Shown: positions 23,998-33,320, numbered from the stretch's first letter. The stretch is 64,000 nt of DNA from Streptomyces lateritius (GCF_014649715.1 NZ_BMTO01000002.1:124001-188000), one strand, 5' to 3'. Numbers and translations: made by a program. Notes: generated by a model from the letters alone, not told the origin.

Positions 23998-24747
23998 ATG
24001 AACGTTTCCCGTATCGCCGTCGCCGGCGGCATCGCTCTCTCCTCCGTCGTGCTGCTCTCCGGCACCGCCTTCGCGCACGTCAGCGTGCAGCCGCAGGGCG
24101 AGGCCGCGAAGGGCGGCTACGCGACCGTCAACGTCAAGGTCCCCAACGAGCGCGACAACGCCTCCACCGTCAAGGTCGAGATCAACTTCCCCACCGACCA
24201 CCCGCTCGCCTCCGTGATGCCGCAGCCGGTCCCGGGCTGGAAGGCCGTGGTCACCAAGGCCAAGCTGGCCAAGCCGCTGGAGCTGCACGGCAAGAAGATC
24301 AACGAGGCCGTCTCCAAGGTCACCTGGACCGCCGACGGTTCGAAGATCGGCCCGGGCCAGTTCCAGCAGTTCCCGCTCTCCCTCGGTCAGCTGCCCGAGG
24401 ACGCCGATCAGCTCGTCCTCAAGGCCATCCAGACGTACGACAACAACGAGGTCGTGCGCTGGATCGAGGAGCCGAAGGAGGGCGCGGCCGAGCCGCAGAA
24501 CCCCGCCCCGGTGCTGAAGCTGTCGGCGGCGACCGAGGGCCACCACGGTGGCGGCGCCACGAAGACGGACGAGAAGGCGGGCCAGGAGGAAGAGGTGAAG
24601 GACGAGAAGGGACACTCCCACGCCGCCTCCGACTCGGACTCCGACTCCAGCGACACCACCGCTCGTGTGCTGGGCATCGTCGGCATCCTCGTGGGCGTCG
24701 CGGGTGTCGCCTTCGGCGTGCTGGCCGGACGCCGCCGCTCCGCCTGA
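23998..24747 (+). CDS. YcnI-like (DUF1775) copper-binding membrane-anchored protein
   Basis: A 249-residue exported protein. A signal peptide ends in TAFAHVSVQPQ, leaving the mature N-terminal His that YcnI-type proteins use, with acidic residues, to bind Cu(II). The DUF1775 domain spans about 25-165 (GGYATVNVKVPNERDN, MPQPVPGWKAVV, WTADGSKIGPGQFQQFPLSLG). A His/Gly and acidic/Ser-rich linker (GHHGGG, DSDSDSSDT) precedes a C-terminal membrane helix and an RRRSA end. It begins a run of four copper genes and a DyP peroxidase on the same strand. I infer extracytoplasmic copper capture and hand-over. Confidence 0.9.
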   Translation: MNVSRIAVAGGIALSSVVLLSGTAFAHVSVQPQGEAAKGGYATVNVKVPNERDNASTVKVEINFPTDHPLASVMPQPVPGWKAVVTKAKLAKPLELHGKKINEAVSKVTWTADGSKIGPGQFQQFPLSLGQLPEDADQLVLKAIQTYDNNEVVRWIEEPKEGAAEPQNPAPVLKLSAATEGHHGGGATKTDEKAGQEEEVKDEKGHSHAASDSDSDSSDTTARVLGIVGILVGVAGVAFGVLAGRRRSA

Positions 24748-24789
24748 CGGCCGCCCGGCCCGGCCAGAACCACCTCAAGAAAGATCACC

Positions 24790-25518
24790 ATGTCTGTCCA
24801 GAAGAACGACGAGCAGTCCCGCGAGCCGTCCCGGCCGAGCCGACGCGCTCCGCTGATCGCCGCCTCCGCCGTGGTCGTCGCCGCCGTCGCGGTGACGGCC
24901 GTCGTCGGCCTCACCGGCGGCGACGGCAGGTCCACGGACGCCGCGAACGGACCGGTCGCCGAGGTCTCCACCTACGCCGACTCCACCAAGGCGGCCACCG
25001 TCCTCGACCGCCCCTTCACCAAGCCCGACCTCGTCCTCACCGATACCAAGGGCCAGAAGTTCGACCTGCGCGAGCGGACCAAGGGCAAGCCGACGCTGAT
25101 CTACTTCGGCTACACGCACTGCCCCGACGTCTGCCCGCTGACGATGAGCAACATCGCCATCGCCAAGAAGCAGCTCCCCAAGCCCGACCAGGAGAAGCTC
25201 CAGGTCGTCTTCGTCACCACCGACCCCGAGCGGGACACCTCGGCCGAACTGGCCAAGTGGCTGCCGGCCGCCGGTGACCCCTCCTTCACCGGTCTCACCG
25301 GCGACTTCTCCGCGATCCAGGCGGGCGCCCGCCAGATCGGCATCGGCATCGACCCGCCGAAGAAGGAGAAGGACGGCTCGGTCGTCTCCATGCACGGAGC
25401 CCAGGTGATCGCGTTCTCGCCCACGACCGACCAGGGCTACGTCCTGTACGGCGAGGACACGACCGTCGACGACTACGCCAAGGACCTGCCGAAGATCATC
25501 AAGGGGGAGAACCCGTGA
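24790..25518 (+). CDS. sco: Sco1/SenC copper chaperone
   Basis: A 242-residue membrane-anchored thioredoxin-fold protein. One membrane helix (about residues 22-42) is followed by the Sco domain with the copper ligands CPDVCP (about residues 117-122) and the distal His in MHGAQV (about 205). Sco proteins deliver copper to the CuA site of cytochrome c oxidase; in S. lividans, from published work, Sco is also needed for development through the copper enzyme GlxA. The gene overlaps the downstream PCuAC gene by 4 bases, so the two are translated together. Confidence 0.95.
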   Translation: MSVQKNDEQSREPSRPSRRAPLIAASAVVVAAVAVTAVVGLTGGDGRSTDAANGPVAEVSTYADSTKAATVLDRPFTKPDLVLTDTKGQKFDLRERTKGKPTLIYFGYTHCPDVCPLTMSNIAIAKKQLPKPDQEKLQVVFVTTDPERDTSAELAKWLPAAGDPSFTGLTGDFSAIQAGARQIGIGIDPPKKEKDGSVVSMHGAQVIAFSPTTDQGYVLYGEDTTVDDYAKDLPKIIKGENP

Positions 25519-26000
25519 CCCGCCGCACCACCGCCCTGTTCGCCGCCGTCGCGCTCGTCCCGGTGCTGGCCCTGACGGGGTGCTCGTCCGACAGGTCTGG
25601 CGACTCCGCCGGCTCCGCCGCGTCCGGCGGCAAGCCGCGGCTGGAGATCAGCGGCGCGTTCATGCCGCAGCCCGCGACGGACATGGCCGGAGGATTTCTG
25701 ACCATCACGAACGGCAGCGGCACCGCGGACAAGCTCCTCTCCGTCACCAGCTCCCTCTCGGACGACGTGACGATCCACGAGACGAAGAACCAGAAGATGC
25801 GGGAGGTGAAGTCCTTCGACATCCCCGCCAACGGCGAGCTGAAGCTCGAACGCGGCGGCAACCACATCATGTTCATGGAGCTCAAGAAGCAGCCGAAGCA
25901 GGGCGAGAAGATCGACATCGAACTGCACTTCGAGAAGGCCGACCCGATCGCGGTCGAGCTTCCCGTCGAGGCCGCGACCCACAACCCGAAGCAGCACTGA
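25515..26000 (+). CDS. ecuC: PCuAC-type extracellular copper chaperone lipoprotein (ECuC)
   Basis: A 161-residue lipoprotein. The lipobox is LALTGCSS with Cys at about residue 22. The PCuAC copper site is visible: His in VTIHETKNQKM, Met of the same segment, and His/Met in GGNHIMFMELK, matching the HxnMxnHxM pattern. The family hands Cu(I) to Sco. The GTG start overlaps the sco stop (GTGA). The C-terminal His (KQH) may add a ligand. The gene is followed after 25 bp by the CopC/CopD fusion. Confidence 0.93.
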   Translation: MTRRTTALFAAVALVPVLALTGCSSDRSGDSAGSAASGGKPRLEISGAFMPQPATDMAGGFLTITNGSGTADKLLSVTSSLSDDVTIHETKNQKMREVKSFDIPANGELKLERGGNHIMFMELKKQPKQGEKIDIELHFEKADPIAVELPVEAATHNPKQH

Positions 26001-26024
26001 GCTCCCTGAGGGACTGACACACAG

Positions 26025-28022
26025 ATGACAGCCACCGCCCCGCGCCTCGGGACCGCCCTGACCCGGCTGCTGCTCGTCACGGCCGCGCTCCTGGGCACGC
26101 TGCTCGCCGGCGCGGCACCCGCCTCCGCGCACGCCGCGCTCACCGGCAGCGACCCGAGGGACGGGGCGGTGGTCGCCACCGCCCCGAAGGACGTCAACCT
26201 CACCTTCTCCGAGCAGGTCGCCATGAGCGCCGACTCGATCCGGGTCCTCGACCCGGCGGGGAAGCGGGTGGACACCGGAGAGATCCGCGACCTGTGCAGC
26301 GGATCGGTCGTCCGGTACGGGGTCGGCCTCCGCTCCGGCCTGCCCGAGGGCACCTACACGGTGGCCTGGCAGACCGTCTCCGCCGACAGCCACCCCATCG
26401 CGGGCGCCTTCACCTTCTCCATCGGCGCCCCCTCCCAGACCTCCGTCGCCCTGCCGGACCGGGAGCCGGGCGGCGGACTCGTCGGCACGCTCTACGGGAT
26501 CGCGCGCTACCTCTCGTACGCCGGGTTCACCGTCCTCGTCGGCGGCGGTGCGTTCGTCCTCGCCTGCTGGCCGCGCGGGGCCGGAGTCCGGCCGGTGCAG
26601 CGGTTCGTGGTCCGCGGCTGGCTGACCCTGACGGCGGCCACGCTCGTCATGCTGCTGCTGCGCAACCCGTACACCGGCTCCGGCGAACTGGCCGACGCCT
26701 TCGACCTGGGCGGGCTCAAGTCCGTCCTGGAGACCAAGACCGGCGCCGCGCTGATCTCCCGGCTGATGCTGCTGGGTGCGGCGGCGCTCTTCGTCGCCGT
26801 GCTCTTCGGGACGTACACCCGGCGGACGGACGAGAAGGAGAAGAAGGACCTCACCTTCGGGCTCGCGATCGGCGGCACGGTCGTCGCCGCCGGCATCGCG
26901 GGCACCTGGGCGCTCGCCGAACACGCCTCGACCGGGCTCCAGCCGGGGATCGCGATGCCGGTCGACATCCTCCACCTGCTCGCGGTGGCGGCCTGGCTGG
27001 GCGGGCTGACGACGCTGCTCGTCGCGCTGTACCGCGCTCCCGGCATCGAGCGGGCCGCGGTGGAGCGGTTCTCGAAGGTCGCCTTCGGGTCGGTCGTCGT
27101 CCTGGCGGCGACCGGCTTCTACCAGTCCTGGCGCCAGGTCGGCTCCTGGTCAGCCCTCACGGGCACGGCGTACGGGCAGCTGCTGCTGGTCAAGATCGGG
27201 CTGGTGGCCGTACTGGTGGGGATCGCGTGGATGTCCCGGCAGTGGACGCGACGCCTCGCGGCACCGGCGGAGGGGGAGACGGCCGACGACGCCGAGGCGG
27301 ACGAGGCGGACGAGCCCGTCGAGGCGGACGGGCCGGTCGAGGCGGACGGGCCGGTCGAGAGCGCCGAGGCGGTCGAGAGCGCCGAGGCGGTCGACGAGGA
27401 GCAGGCCGCCGAGGACGTCGAGCAGGCCACCGCAACCGTCGATCCCGAGCGGGCCGCTCAGCTCGCCCGGCAGCGGGCCGCCGTCGCGATCGCGCGGAAG
27501 AAGCGCGACCGGGACGCCGACCCCGAACGGACCGGCCTGCGCCGCTCCGTGCTCACCGAGGCCGTCGTCGCCGCGGTGCTCCTCGCAGTGACGACCGTAC
27601 TGACGTCGACCGAACCCGGGCGCACGGAGGAGGAGGCGGGCGGGTCCTCGTCGGTGTCCGGCTCGACCGCCGTCCCCGAGCGGCCCGTCGACATCCGGCT
27701 GCCCTTCGACACCGGCGGCGTGGACGGCAAGGGAACGGTACGGCTCAGCCTCGACCCGGGCCGTACCGGCGCCAACGCGCTCCACCTCTATGTGGACCGG
27801 CCCAACGGGCGCCCGCTCGACGTCCCCGAGATCAAGGTCGCCTTCACTTTGAAGGAGAAGGATGTGGGCCCGCTGCCGGTTCTGCCCGACCGGATCCAGA
27901 CCGGACACTGGAGCGCGAGCGGTGTCCAGATCCCGATGCCCGGCACATGGCAGATCCAGGTGACGGTCCGTACCTCCGACATCGACCAGACCACCATCGA
28001 CAAGAACGTGAAGATCGGCTGA
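26025..28022 (+). CDS. CopC-CopD fusion copper import protein
   Basis: A 665-residue polytopic membrane protein. A signal peptide ending in ASAHAAL leaves the N-terminal His of the CopC domain (about 35-140), which also keeps the second His in SADSHPIAGAF. About eight membrane segments follow (about 150-405) as in CopD, ending in MSRQWTRRL. A cytosolic stretch about 410-490 is very acidic with short repeats (EADEADEPVEADGPVEADG, VESAEAVESAEAV). After another helix (about 507-525) comes an external YtkA-like domain at the C-terminus. The fused order supports copper capture outside and passage through the membrane. Confidence 0.92.
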   Translation: MTATAPRLGTALTRLLLVTAALLGTLLAGAAPASAHAALTGSDPRDGAVVATAPKDVNLTFSEQVAMSADSIRVLDPAGKRVDTGEIRDLCSGSVVRYGVGLRSGLPEGTYTVAWQTVSADSHPIAGAFTFSIGAPSQTSVALPDREPGGGLVGTLYGIARYLSYAGFTVLVGGGAFVLACWPRGAGVRPVQRFVVRGWLTLTAATLVMLLLRNPYTGSGELADAFDLGGLKSVLETKTGAALISRLMLLGAAALFVAVLFGTYTRRTDEKEKKDLTFGLAIGGTVVAAGIAGTWALAEHASTGLQPGIAMPVDILHLLAVAAWLGGLTTLLVALYRAPGIERAAVERFSKVAFGSVVVLAATGFYQSWRQVGSWSALTGTAYGQLLLVKIGLVAVLVGIAWMSRQWTRRLAAPAEGETADDAEADEADEPVEADGPVEADGPVESAEAVESAEAVDEEQAAEDVEQATATVDPERAAQLARQRAAVAIARKKRDRDADPERTGLRRSVLTEAVVAAVLLAVTTVLTSTEPGRTEEEAGGSSSVSGSTAVPERPVDIRLPFDTGGVDGKGTVRLSLDPGRTGANALHLYVDRPNGRPLDVPEIKVAFTLKEKDVGPLPVLPDRIQTGHWSASGVQIPMPGTWQIQVTVRTSDIDQTTIDKNVKIG

Positions 28023-28027
28023 CCTTC

Positions 28028-29287
28028 GTGCGTGACGACGACAATCTTGAGCTCTCCCGGCGGCGCCTGCTCGGCACCGTCGGCGCGGCGGGCGCCGCCG
28101 GACTCGCCCTGGGCGCGGCCGGTGGAGCCGGCGTGTACGCGGCGGTCTCCGGCCCCGAATCCCCGGCCTCCGACGCCACGGCACTGACGACCGTCGGCGC
28201 GACGGAGGCGATGTTTCACGGGAAACATCAAGCGGGGATCACCACTCCGCTTCAGTCCCGAGGCCATCTGATCGCCTTCGACCTCGCGCCCGGCGCCGGT
28301 CGCAAGGAGGCCGCCGCGCTGCTGCGCCGCTGGTCGGCCACGGCGAAGGCGCTGATGGCGGGCGAGCCCTCGACCGACGACACCGGCATCGCCCTGGACG
28401 CCGGCCCCTCCTCGCTGACGGTCACCTTCGGCTTCGGCCACTCCTTCTTCGGCCGTACGGGCCTCACCGCGCGCCGCCCGGCCCAGCTCGACCCGCTGCC
28501 CGCCTTCTCCGCCGACGCGCTGGACCCGAAGCGCTCGGAGGGCGACCTGTGGGTGCAGATCGGCGCGGACGACGCGCTGGTCGCCTTCCACGCGCTGCGC
28601 GCGCTGCAGAAGGACGCCGGGGCGGCCGCGAAGGTGCGCTGGCAGATGAACGGTTTCAACCGGTCGGCCGGCGCGACCGCGCGGCCGATGACGGCTCGGA
28701 ACCTCATGGGGCAGGTGGACGGGACCGGCAACCCGAAGCCCACCGATCCCGACTTCGACCGGCGGATCTTCGTGCCGGCGGGAACCTCGGGCGCGCAGGA
28801 GTGGATGACCGGGGGCTCCTACGCCGTCGTGCGCCGGATCCGGATGCTGCTCGACGACTGGGAGAAGCTGCCGCTGGACAGGCAGGAGAAGGTCATCGGC
28901 CGGCGGAAGTCGGACGGGGCGCCACTGACCGGCGGCACCGAGACGACCGAGCTCGACCTGAACAAGGTCGGGCCGGACGGCAAGCTCGTCATCCCGGACA
29001 ACGCCCACTCCCGTATCTCCGCACCCGAACAGAACGGCGGAGCGGCGATGCTGCGGCGGCCGTTCTCCTTCCACGACGGGATCGCCCCCGACGGGACGCC
29101 CGACGCCGGGCTTCTCTTCATCTGCTGGCAGGCCGATCCGCTGCGGGGCTTCGTACCGGTGCAGCGCAAGCTCGACCGGGGCGACGCGCTGTCGGCCTTC
29201 GTCCGGCACGAGGCGAGCGGCCTGTTCGCCGTTCCGGGCGGGGCGGCCGAGGGCGAGTACGTGGGGCAGCGGCTCCTGGAGTCGTGA
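28028..29287 (+). CDS. dtpA: DyP-type heme peroxidase, Tat substrate (DtpA)
   Basis: A 419-residue exported peroxidase. The twin-arginine signal is LSRRRLLGTVGAAGAAG at residues 9-25. The DyP signature GXXDG is visible in NLMGQVDGTGNPK, and the catalytic Asp/Arg and proximal His regions are in the expected order (YAVVRRIRMLLDDW, IPDNAHSRISAPEQ). In S. lividans DtpA is a Tat substrate needed for maturation of the copper radical oxidase GlxA, consistent with the copper genes just upstream. GTG 28028 follows the copCD stop by 5 bases. An almost perfect parS-like 14-mer sits in codons for MFHGKH (28213-28226). Confidence 0.94.
   Translation: MRDDDNLELSRRRLLGTVGAAGAAGLALGAAGGAGVYAAVSGPESPASDATALTTVGATEAMFHGKHQAGITTPLQSRGHLIAFDLAPGAGRKEAAALLRRWSATAKALMAGEPSTDDTGIALDAGPSSLTVTFGFGHSFFGRTGLTARRPAQLDPLPAFSADALDPKRSEGDLWVQIGADDALVAFHALRALQKDAGAAAKVRWQMNGFNRSAGATARPMTARNLMGQVDGTGNPKPTDPDFDRRIFVPAGTSGAQEWMTGGSYAVVRRIRMLLDDWEKLPLDRQEKVIGRRKSDGAPLTGGTETTELDLNKVGPDGKLVIPDNAHSRISAPEQNGGAAMLRRPFSFHDGIAPDGTPDAGLLFICWQADPLRGFVPVQRKLDRGDALSAFVRHEASGLFAVPGGAAEGEYVGQRLLES
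28213..28226. promoter_or_regulatory. parS-like sequence, one mismatch, inside dtpA
   Basis: GTTTCACGGGAAAC differs from the parS core GTTTCACGTGAAAC at one central base; the arms extend to a perfect ATGTTTC/GAAACAT. It may be a weak ParB site or chance within codons. Confidence 0.4.
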
Positions 29288-29360
29288 GTCCGTTCGGCCT
29301 GGAGTCGTGAGCCCGTTCGGGCGGGGGGCCGACGGCCCGGGCGCCTATTAGGGTGACCGT

Positions 29361-30296
29361 ATGTCAGCCACCCGGTATACGTATCTCGGTCCCGAAGGCA
29401 CCTTCACGGAGGCCGCGCTGCGTACGCTGCCCGAGGCCGCGACGCGCGAGCTGGTCCCGATGGTCTCGGTCCCGGCCGCCCTGGACGCCGTACGCAACGG
29501 GCAGGCAGCGGCCGCTCTCGTACCGATCGAGAACTCGGTGGAAGGCGGGGTCACCGCCACCCTGGACGAGCTGGCCTCCGGCGAGCCGCTGATGATCTAC
29601 CGCGAGGTCGTCCTCCCCATCGCCTTCGCGCTGCTCGTGCGGCCCGGGACGAAGCTGTCCGAGATCAAGACGGTCACCGGTCACCCGGTGGCCCAGCCGC
29701 AGGTGCGGAACTGGCTCGGCGCCCACCTGCCCGACGCCTTGTGGGAGTCGGCGGCGTCGAACGCGGACGGGGCACGGCTCGTGCAGGAGGGCCGTTTCGA
29801 CGCGGCCTTCGCGGGCGAGTTCGCGGCGGCGACCTACGGCCTGGAGGCCCTGGTCACCGAGATCCACGACGCGGAGAACGCCGAGACGCGCTTCGTCCTC
29901 GTGGGCCGGCCTGCCCGGCCGGCGGCGCCGACGGGGGCGGACAAGACCTCCGTGGTGCTGTGGCTGGGCGAGGACCACCCGGGTGCCCTCCTCGAACTGC
30001 TCCAGGAGTTCGCGGTGCGCGGGGTCAACCTGATGCTGATCCAGTCCCGCCCGACGGGCGCGGGCATCGGCAACTACTGCTTCGCCGTGGACGCCGAGGG
30101 CCATATCTCGGACCGGCGCGTGGGCGAGGCGTTGATGGGTCTGAAGCGGATCTGCCCGAAGGTGCGGTTCCTCGGGTCGTACCCGAGGGCGGGCGTCGCG
30201 GTGAAGGACGTACGAGCGCTGCGGCGCGGGACGTCGGACGCGGAGTTCATGGCGGCCTCCGATTGGCTGGCGAGGGCCCAGGACGGGCGGGCCTGA
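29361..30296 (+). CDS. pheA: Prephenate dehydratase
   Basis: A 311-residue monofunctional enzyme converting prephenate to phenylpyruvate in phenylalanine synthesis. The catalytic domain (about 5-185) shows YLGPEGTFTEAAL, ALVPIENSVEGGVTATLD and the C-terminal TRFVLVGR with the essential Thr-Arg-Phe. An ACT regulatory domain follows (about 205-285), with GALLELLQEFAVRGVNLMLIQSRPT and GNYCFAVDAEGH, expected to bind phenylalanine. No fused chorismate mutase is present, as is normal in actinobacteria. The downstream 600-bp region carries DnaA-box-like sequences before serS. Confidence 0.95.
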   Translation: MSATRYTYLGPEGTFTEAALRTLPEAATRELVPMVSVPAALDAVRNGQAAAALVPIENSVEGGVTATLDELASGEPLMIYREVVLPIAFALLVRPGTKLSEIKTVTGHPVAQPQVRNWLGAHLPDALWESAASNADGARLVQEGRFDAAFAGEFAAATYGLEALVTEIHDAENAETRFVLVGRPARPAAPTGADKTSVVLWLGEDHPGALLELLQEFAVRGVNLMLIQSRPTGAGIGNYCFAVDAEGHISDRRVGEALMGLKRICPKVRFLGSYPRAGVAVKDVRALRRGTSDAEFMAASDWLARAQDGRA

Positions 30297-30333
30297 CCCG
30301 AGGATGCCCGACCCCTCCCTTCCTTGGGCGCGG

Positions 30334-30702
30334 TCGTCCACAGGTGTGAACCATTAGTCCTACCTGCATACTTTTCGGTTACCCACAGAAGTTATCCACA
30401 GGCCCACCTCTCGACCTGGGGACAAGTCGACACCCCACGCGGATACGGTCGACAAATCGCCCTAGCCACTCCCCATCCGTCCACATGACACAGGACGCCC
30501 GTGTCACCCCAATTCCCTTGATCAACTCTTTAGGGCGAGGAATTCCCACCCGAATGAGTGTCTGAGGGAGGTTTGATCGAGGAATTCCGAGGCCCGCGCG
30601 TCCCATTCCGGACGACTTCTCCAGAATCCACAGATCTTCCACACAGCCTGTGGATAACTCGACGGGCCCGCGCCCTCCTGTGGAGAAGTGCCGTGATCCA
30701 CA
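30334..30702. other. Cluster of DnaA-box-like sequences between pheA and serS
   Basis: The 606-bp gap 30297-30902 holds no gene I can support. It contains two perfect TTATCCACA boxes (30392-30400; reverse 30649-30657) and one-mismatch relatives at 30334-30342, 30379-30387, 30624-30632, 30679-30687 and 30694-30702. The last part (30720-30900) should carry the serS promoter. A direct repeat CGAGGAATTCC occurs near 30535 and 30579. Confidence 0.55.
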
Positions 30703-30902
30703 AGCTGGTTCGGTCAAGCCGCACACGCCTATCCGCCCCCTCCAGGGGGGCGGATGAGTCGTTCATTGACGAAAAGGGGGCTGTTCACCAGCCCGGTCTC
30801 ACTCTCGTCCCAATCCTGTCCCAACAGCCCTTACCAGGGCAAAGCGACACGCAAGGCGATATCGGGTGGGGGGCCGCGAGTCCACACCGGTAGCCTGGTG
30901 GG

Positions 30903-32192
30903 GTGATTGACCTTCGCCTGCTCCGTGAGGACCCCGACCGTGTTCGCGCCTCCCAGCGCGCCCGTGGAGAGGACGTCGCACTCGTCGACGCCCTGCTCTC
31001 CGCCGATGAGCGGCGCAGGTCGTCGGGCGTCCGCTTCGACGAGCTCCGTTCCGAGCAGAAGGCGCTCGGCAAGCTGATCCCCAAGGCCACTCCTGAGGAG
31101 CGCGCCGCGCTCCTGCAGAAGGCCGAGCAGCTCAAGGCCGACGTCAAGGCCGCCGAGGCCGAGCAGAACGAGGCCGACGAGACCGCGCGCGCCCTGCTGC
31201 TCCAGCTCGGCAACATCGTCCACGCGGACGTGCCGGTCGGCGGCGAGGAGGACTTCGTCGTCCTGGAGACGCACGGCACCGTCCGCGACTTCGCGGCCGA
31301 GGGCTTCGAACCCAAGGACCACCTGGAGCTGGGCGAGGCGCTGGGCGCCATCGACGTCGAGCGGGGCGCCAAGGTGTCCGGCTCGCGCTTCTACTACCTG
31401 ACGGGCGTCGGCGCGCTGCTGGAGCTGGCCCTCGTCAACGCGGCGATCGCGCAGGCGACGGAGGCCGGGTTCATCCCGATGCTGACGCCGGCGCTGGTCC
31501 GCCCGCGCGCCATGGAGGGCACCGGCTTCCTCGGCCAGGCCGCGGAGAACGTGTACCACCTGGAGAAGGACGACTACTACCTCGTCGGCACGTCCGAGGT
31601 ACCCCTCGCCGCGTACCACATGGACGAGATCATCGACGCGGACAAGCTGCCGCTGCGCTACGCCGGCTTCTCGCCGTGCTTCCGCCGCGAGGCGGGCACG
31701 TACGGAAAGGACACCCGGGGCATCTTCCGGGTCCACCAGTTCGACAAGGTCGAGATGTTCTCGTACGTCGCGCCGGAGGACGCCGAGGCCGAGCACAAGC
31801 GGCTCCTGGAGTGGGAGAAGCAGTGGCTGACCAGCCTCGAGCTGCCCTTCCAGGTCATCGACGTGGCCACCGGCGACCTCGGCTCCTCAGCCTCGCGGAA
31901 GTTCGACTGCGAGGCGTGGATCCCGACGCAGGGCAAGTACCGCGAGCTGACCTCGGCGTCGAACTGCGACGGTTTCCAGGCGCGCCGGCTGTCGGTGCGG
32001 ATGCGCGACGACCGCGACGGCAAGAAGGTCGTCCAGCCACTGGCGACGCTGAACGGCACGCTGTGCGCCGTACCGCGCACGATCGTGGCGATCCTGGAGA
32101 ACCACCAGCTGGCGGACGGCTCGGTGCGCGTGCCGGAGGTGCTGCGGCCGTACCTCGGTGGCCGTGAGGTCCTGGAGCCGATCTCCAAGTGA
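30903..32192 (+). CDS. serS: Seryl-tRNA synthetase
   Basis: A 429-residue class II aminoacyl-tRNA synthetase that charges tRNA-Ser. The N-terminal coiled-coil arm is at about residues 25-100 ([22 protein letters not shown]). Motif 2 is [21 protein letters not shown], and motif 3 is [20 protein letters not shown] near the C-terminus; [11 protein letters not shown] is the serine-site segment. Length is standard. The GTG at 30903 is placed directly after a GGTGGG. The HAD phosphatase gene downstream overlaps its stop by 4 bases. Confidence 0.97.
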   Translation: MIDLRLLREDPDRVRASQRARGEDVALVDALLSADERRRSSGVRFDELRSEQKALGKLIPKATPEERAALLQKAEQLKADVKAAEAEQNEADETARALLLQLGNIVHADVPVGGEEDFVVLETHGTVRDFAAEGFEPKDHLELGEALGAIDVERGAKVSGSRFYYLTGVGALLELALVNAAIAQATEAGFIPMLTPALVRPRAMEGTGFLGQAAENVYHLEKDDYYLVGTSEVPLAAYHMDEIIDADKLPLRYAGFSPCFRREAGTYGKDTRGIFRVHQFDKVEMFSYVAPEDAEAEHKRLLEWEKQWLTSLELPFQVIDVATGDLGSSASRKFDCEAWIPTQGKYRELTSASNCDGFQARRLSVRMRDDRDGKKVVQPLATLNGTLCAVPRTIVAILENHQLADGSVRVPEVLRPYLGGREVLEPISK

Positions 32193-32995
32193 GTTCCTTC
32201 CCCTACCGGCTCGTCGCGACCGATCTCGACGGCACGCTTCTGCGGGCCGACGAGTCGGTCTCGGACCGGACGCGTGACGCTCTCGCCGCCGTGGTGGCGG
32301 CGGGGGCGGCGCACATCGTCGTCACCGGCCGGGCCGTGCCCTGGACGCGGCACATCCTCGACGACCTCGGGTACGAGGGACTCGCGGTGTGCGGTCAGGG
32401 CGCGCAGGTCTACCACGCGGGCGAGCACCGTCTCCTCACGTCGGTGACGCTGGACCGGCAGCTGGCCGGTCTGGCGCTGTCGAAGATCGAGGCGGAGGTC
32501 GGCCCGCTGGCGCTCGCCGCCAGCCGCGACGGCCTCGACGGCGAGGTCCTGGTGGGCGCCGGCTACCGCGTCCATGAGGGGCCCCTGCCGGTCCGCGCCT
32601 ACGACGATCCGACGGAGCTGTGGTCGGCCCCGCTCAACAAGGTGTACATCCAGCACCCGACGCTGTCGGACGACGAGCTGGCGCGGGTCGCCCGCGCGAC
32701 GGTCGGCAGCCTGGTGGACGTCGTCATGGCGGGCGCCGGGGTCGTGGAGATCCTGCCGCTCGGACTGAGCAAGGCGACCGGCCTCTCGCTCGCGGCGCGC
32801 AGGCTGGGGGTGAAGGCGGCGGAGACGATCGCCTTCGGTGACATGCCCAACGACATCCCGATGTTCGCCTGGGCGGCGCGGGGCGTGGCGATGGCGAACG
32901 CCCACGACGAGCTGAAGGCCGTCGCGGACGAGGTGACGACCTCGAACGAGGAGGACGGCATCGCGGTCGTGCTGGAGCGTCTGCTCGCGGAGTAG
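32189..32995 (+). CDS. HAD-superfamily Cof-type phosphatase
   Basis: A 268-residue phosphatase of the Cof/IIB subfamily. Motif I is [10 protein letters not shown] with the nucleophilic Asp, motif II the Thr in IVVTGRAVP, and the C-terminal metal site is [11 protein letters not shown] followed by [10 protein letters not shown] and NEEDGIA. It probably removes phosphate from a sugar phosphate or nucleotide cofactor; the substrate is unknown. GTG 32189 overlaps the serS stop, so the pair is co-translated, an arrangement I recall as conserved in Streptomyces. It is paralogous to the gene at 46920. Confidence 0.9.
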   Translation: MSSFPYRLVATDLDGTLLRADESVSDRTRDALAAVVAAGAAHIVVTGRAVPWTRHILDDLGYEGLAVCGQGAQVYHAGEHRLLTSVTLDRQLAGLALSKIEAEVGPLALAASRDGLDGEVLVGAGYRVHEGPLPVRAYDDPTELWSAPLNKVYIQHPTLSDDELARVARATVGSLVDVVMAGAGVVEILPLGLSKATGLSLAARRLGVKAAETIAFGDMPNDIPMFAWAARGVAMANAHDELKAVADEVTTSNEEDGIAVVLERLLAE

Positions 32996-33012
32996 GCCGG
33001 TTTCCGTTCCGC

Positions 33013-33114
33013 GGAGGATGCGCGGAACGGACACGCGCGGGGTGACCCGGACGACGACTCGCTCTGCGTTGAGCACAGCGCAAGCCCGCTGCCTTACCAC
33101 TCGGCCGATCCTCC
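33013..33114 (-). ncRNA. tRNA-like sequence, probably a tRNA relic
   Basis: On the minus strand a 7-bp acceptor pairing GGAGGAT/ATCCTCC encloses a D-arm-like GCC-GAGTGGTAA-GGC, a weak anticodon stem with loop CTTGCGC and a T-arm-like stem next to the acceptor (GCGTG/CGCGC). The anticodon stem has a mismatch, the T loop reads TCCGTTC rather than TTCRANY, the variable part is too long and no CCA follows. It looks like a class II tRNA that has decayed; I would not call it functional. Confidence 0.4.
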
Positions 33115-33320
33115 GGGTGGGCGGCCCGCGCGGAGGTCCCGCGCGCTCGAAGCGGCCGCCCCGGCGGACACCCTAGGGGGCGCCGCCCTGCAGGGAGCTC
33201 GACGGACTCGAACTCCGGCTCGAACTGGTGTCGGTCGACATCGCGCTCCTCCCCGGTCTCGTGACTTCGCGGTCGGCGTGACGTCGCGCTCTCGTGACTT
33301 CGCGGGCCCTCCCCGCTGAA

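Noticed and set aside
26294..29287. One open frame of almost 1000 codons covering copCD and dtpA
   Set aside because: Only its last 420 codons are dtpA; the upstream part is out of frame with the clear CopCD protein and has no family features. High GC leaves long frames open by chance.
30379..30726. Minus-strand reading frame in the pheA-serS gap
   Set aside because: No family, no ribosome site, and its sequence is made of DnaA-box-like repeats.
33013..33114. Selenocysteine tRNA, because of length near 100 bases and a class II shape
   Set aside because: No UCA anticodon, no 8-bp acceptor, no CCA, and stems are imperfect; no selenocysteine genes are nearby.
33257..33305. 16-bp direct repeat TCTCGTGACTTCGCGG at 33257 and 33290
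   Set aside because: Only two copies 33 bp apart in a short gene-free gap, with no feature to tie it to; noted but not counted as a mobile-element end.
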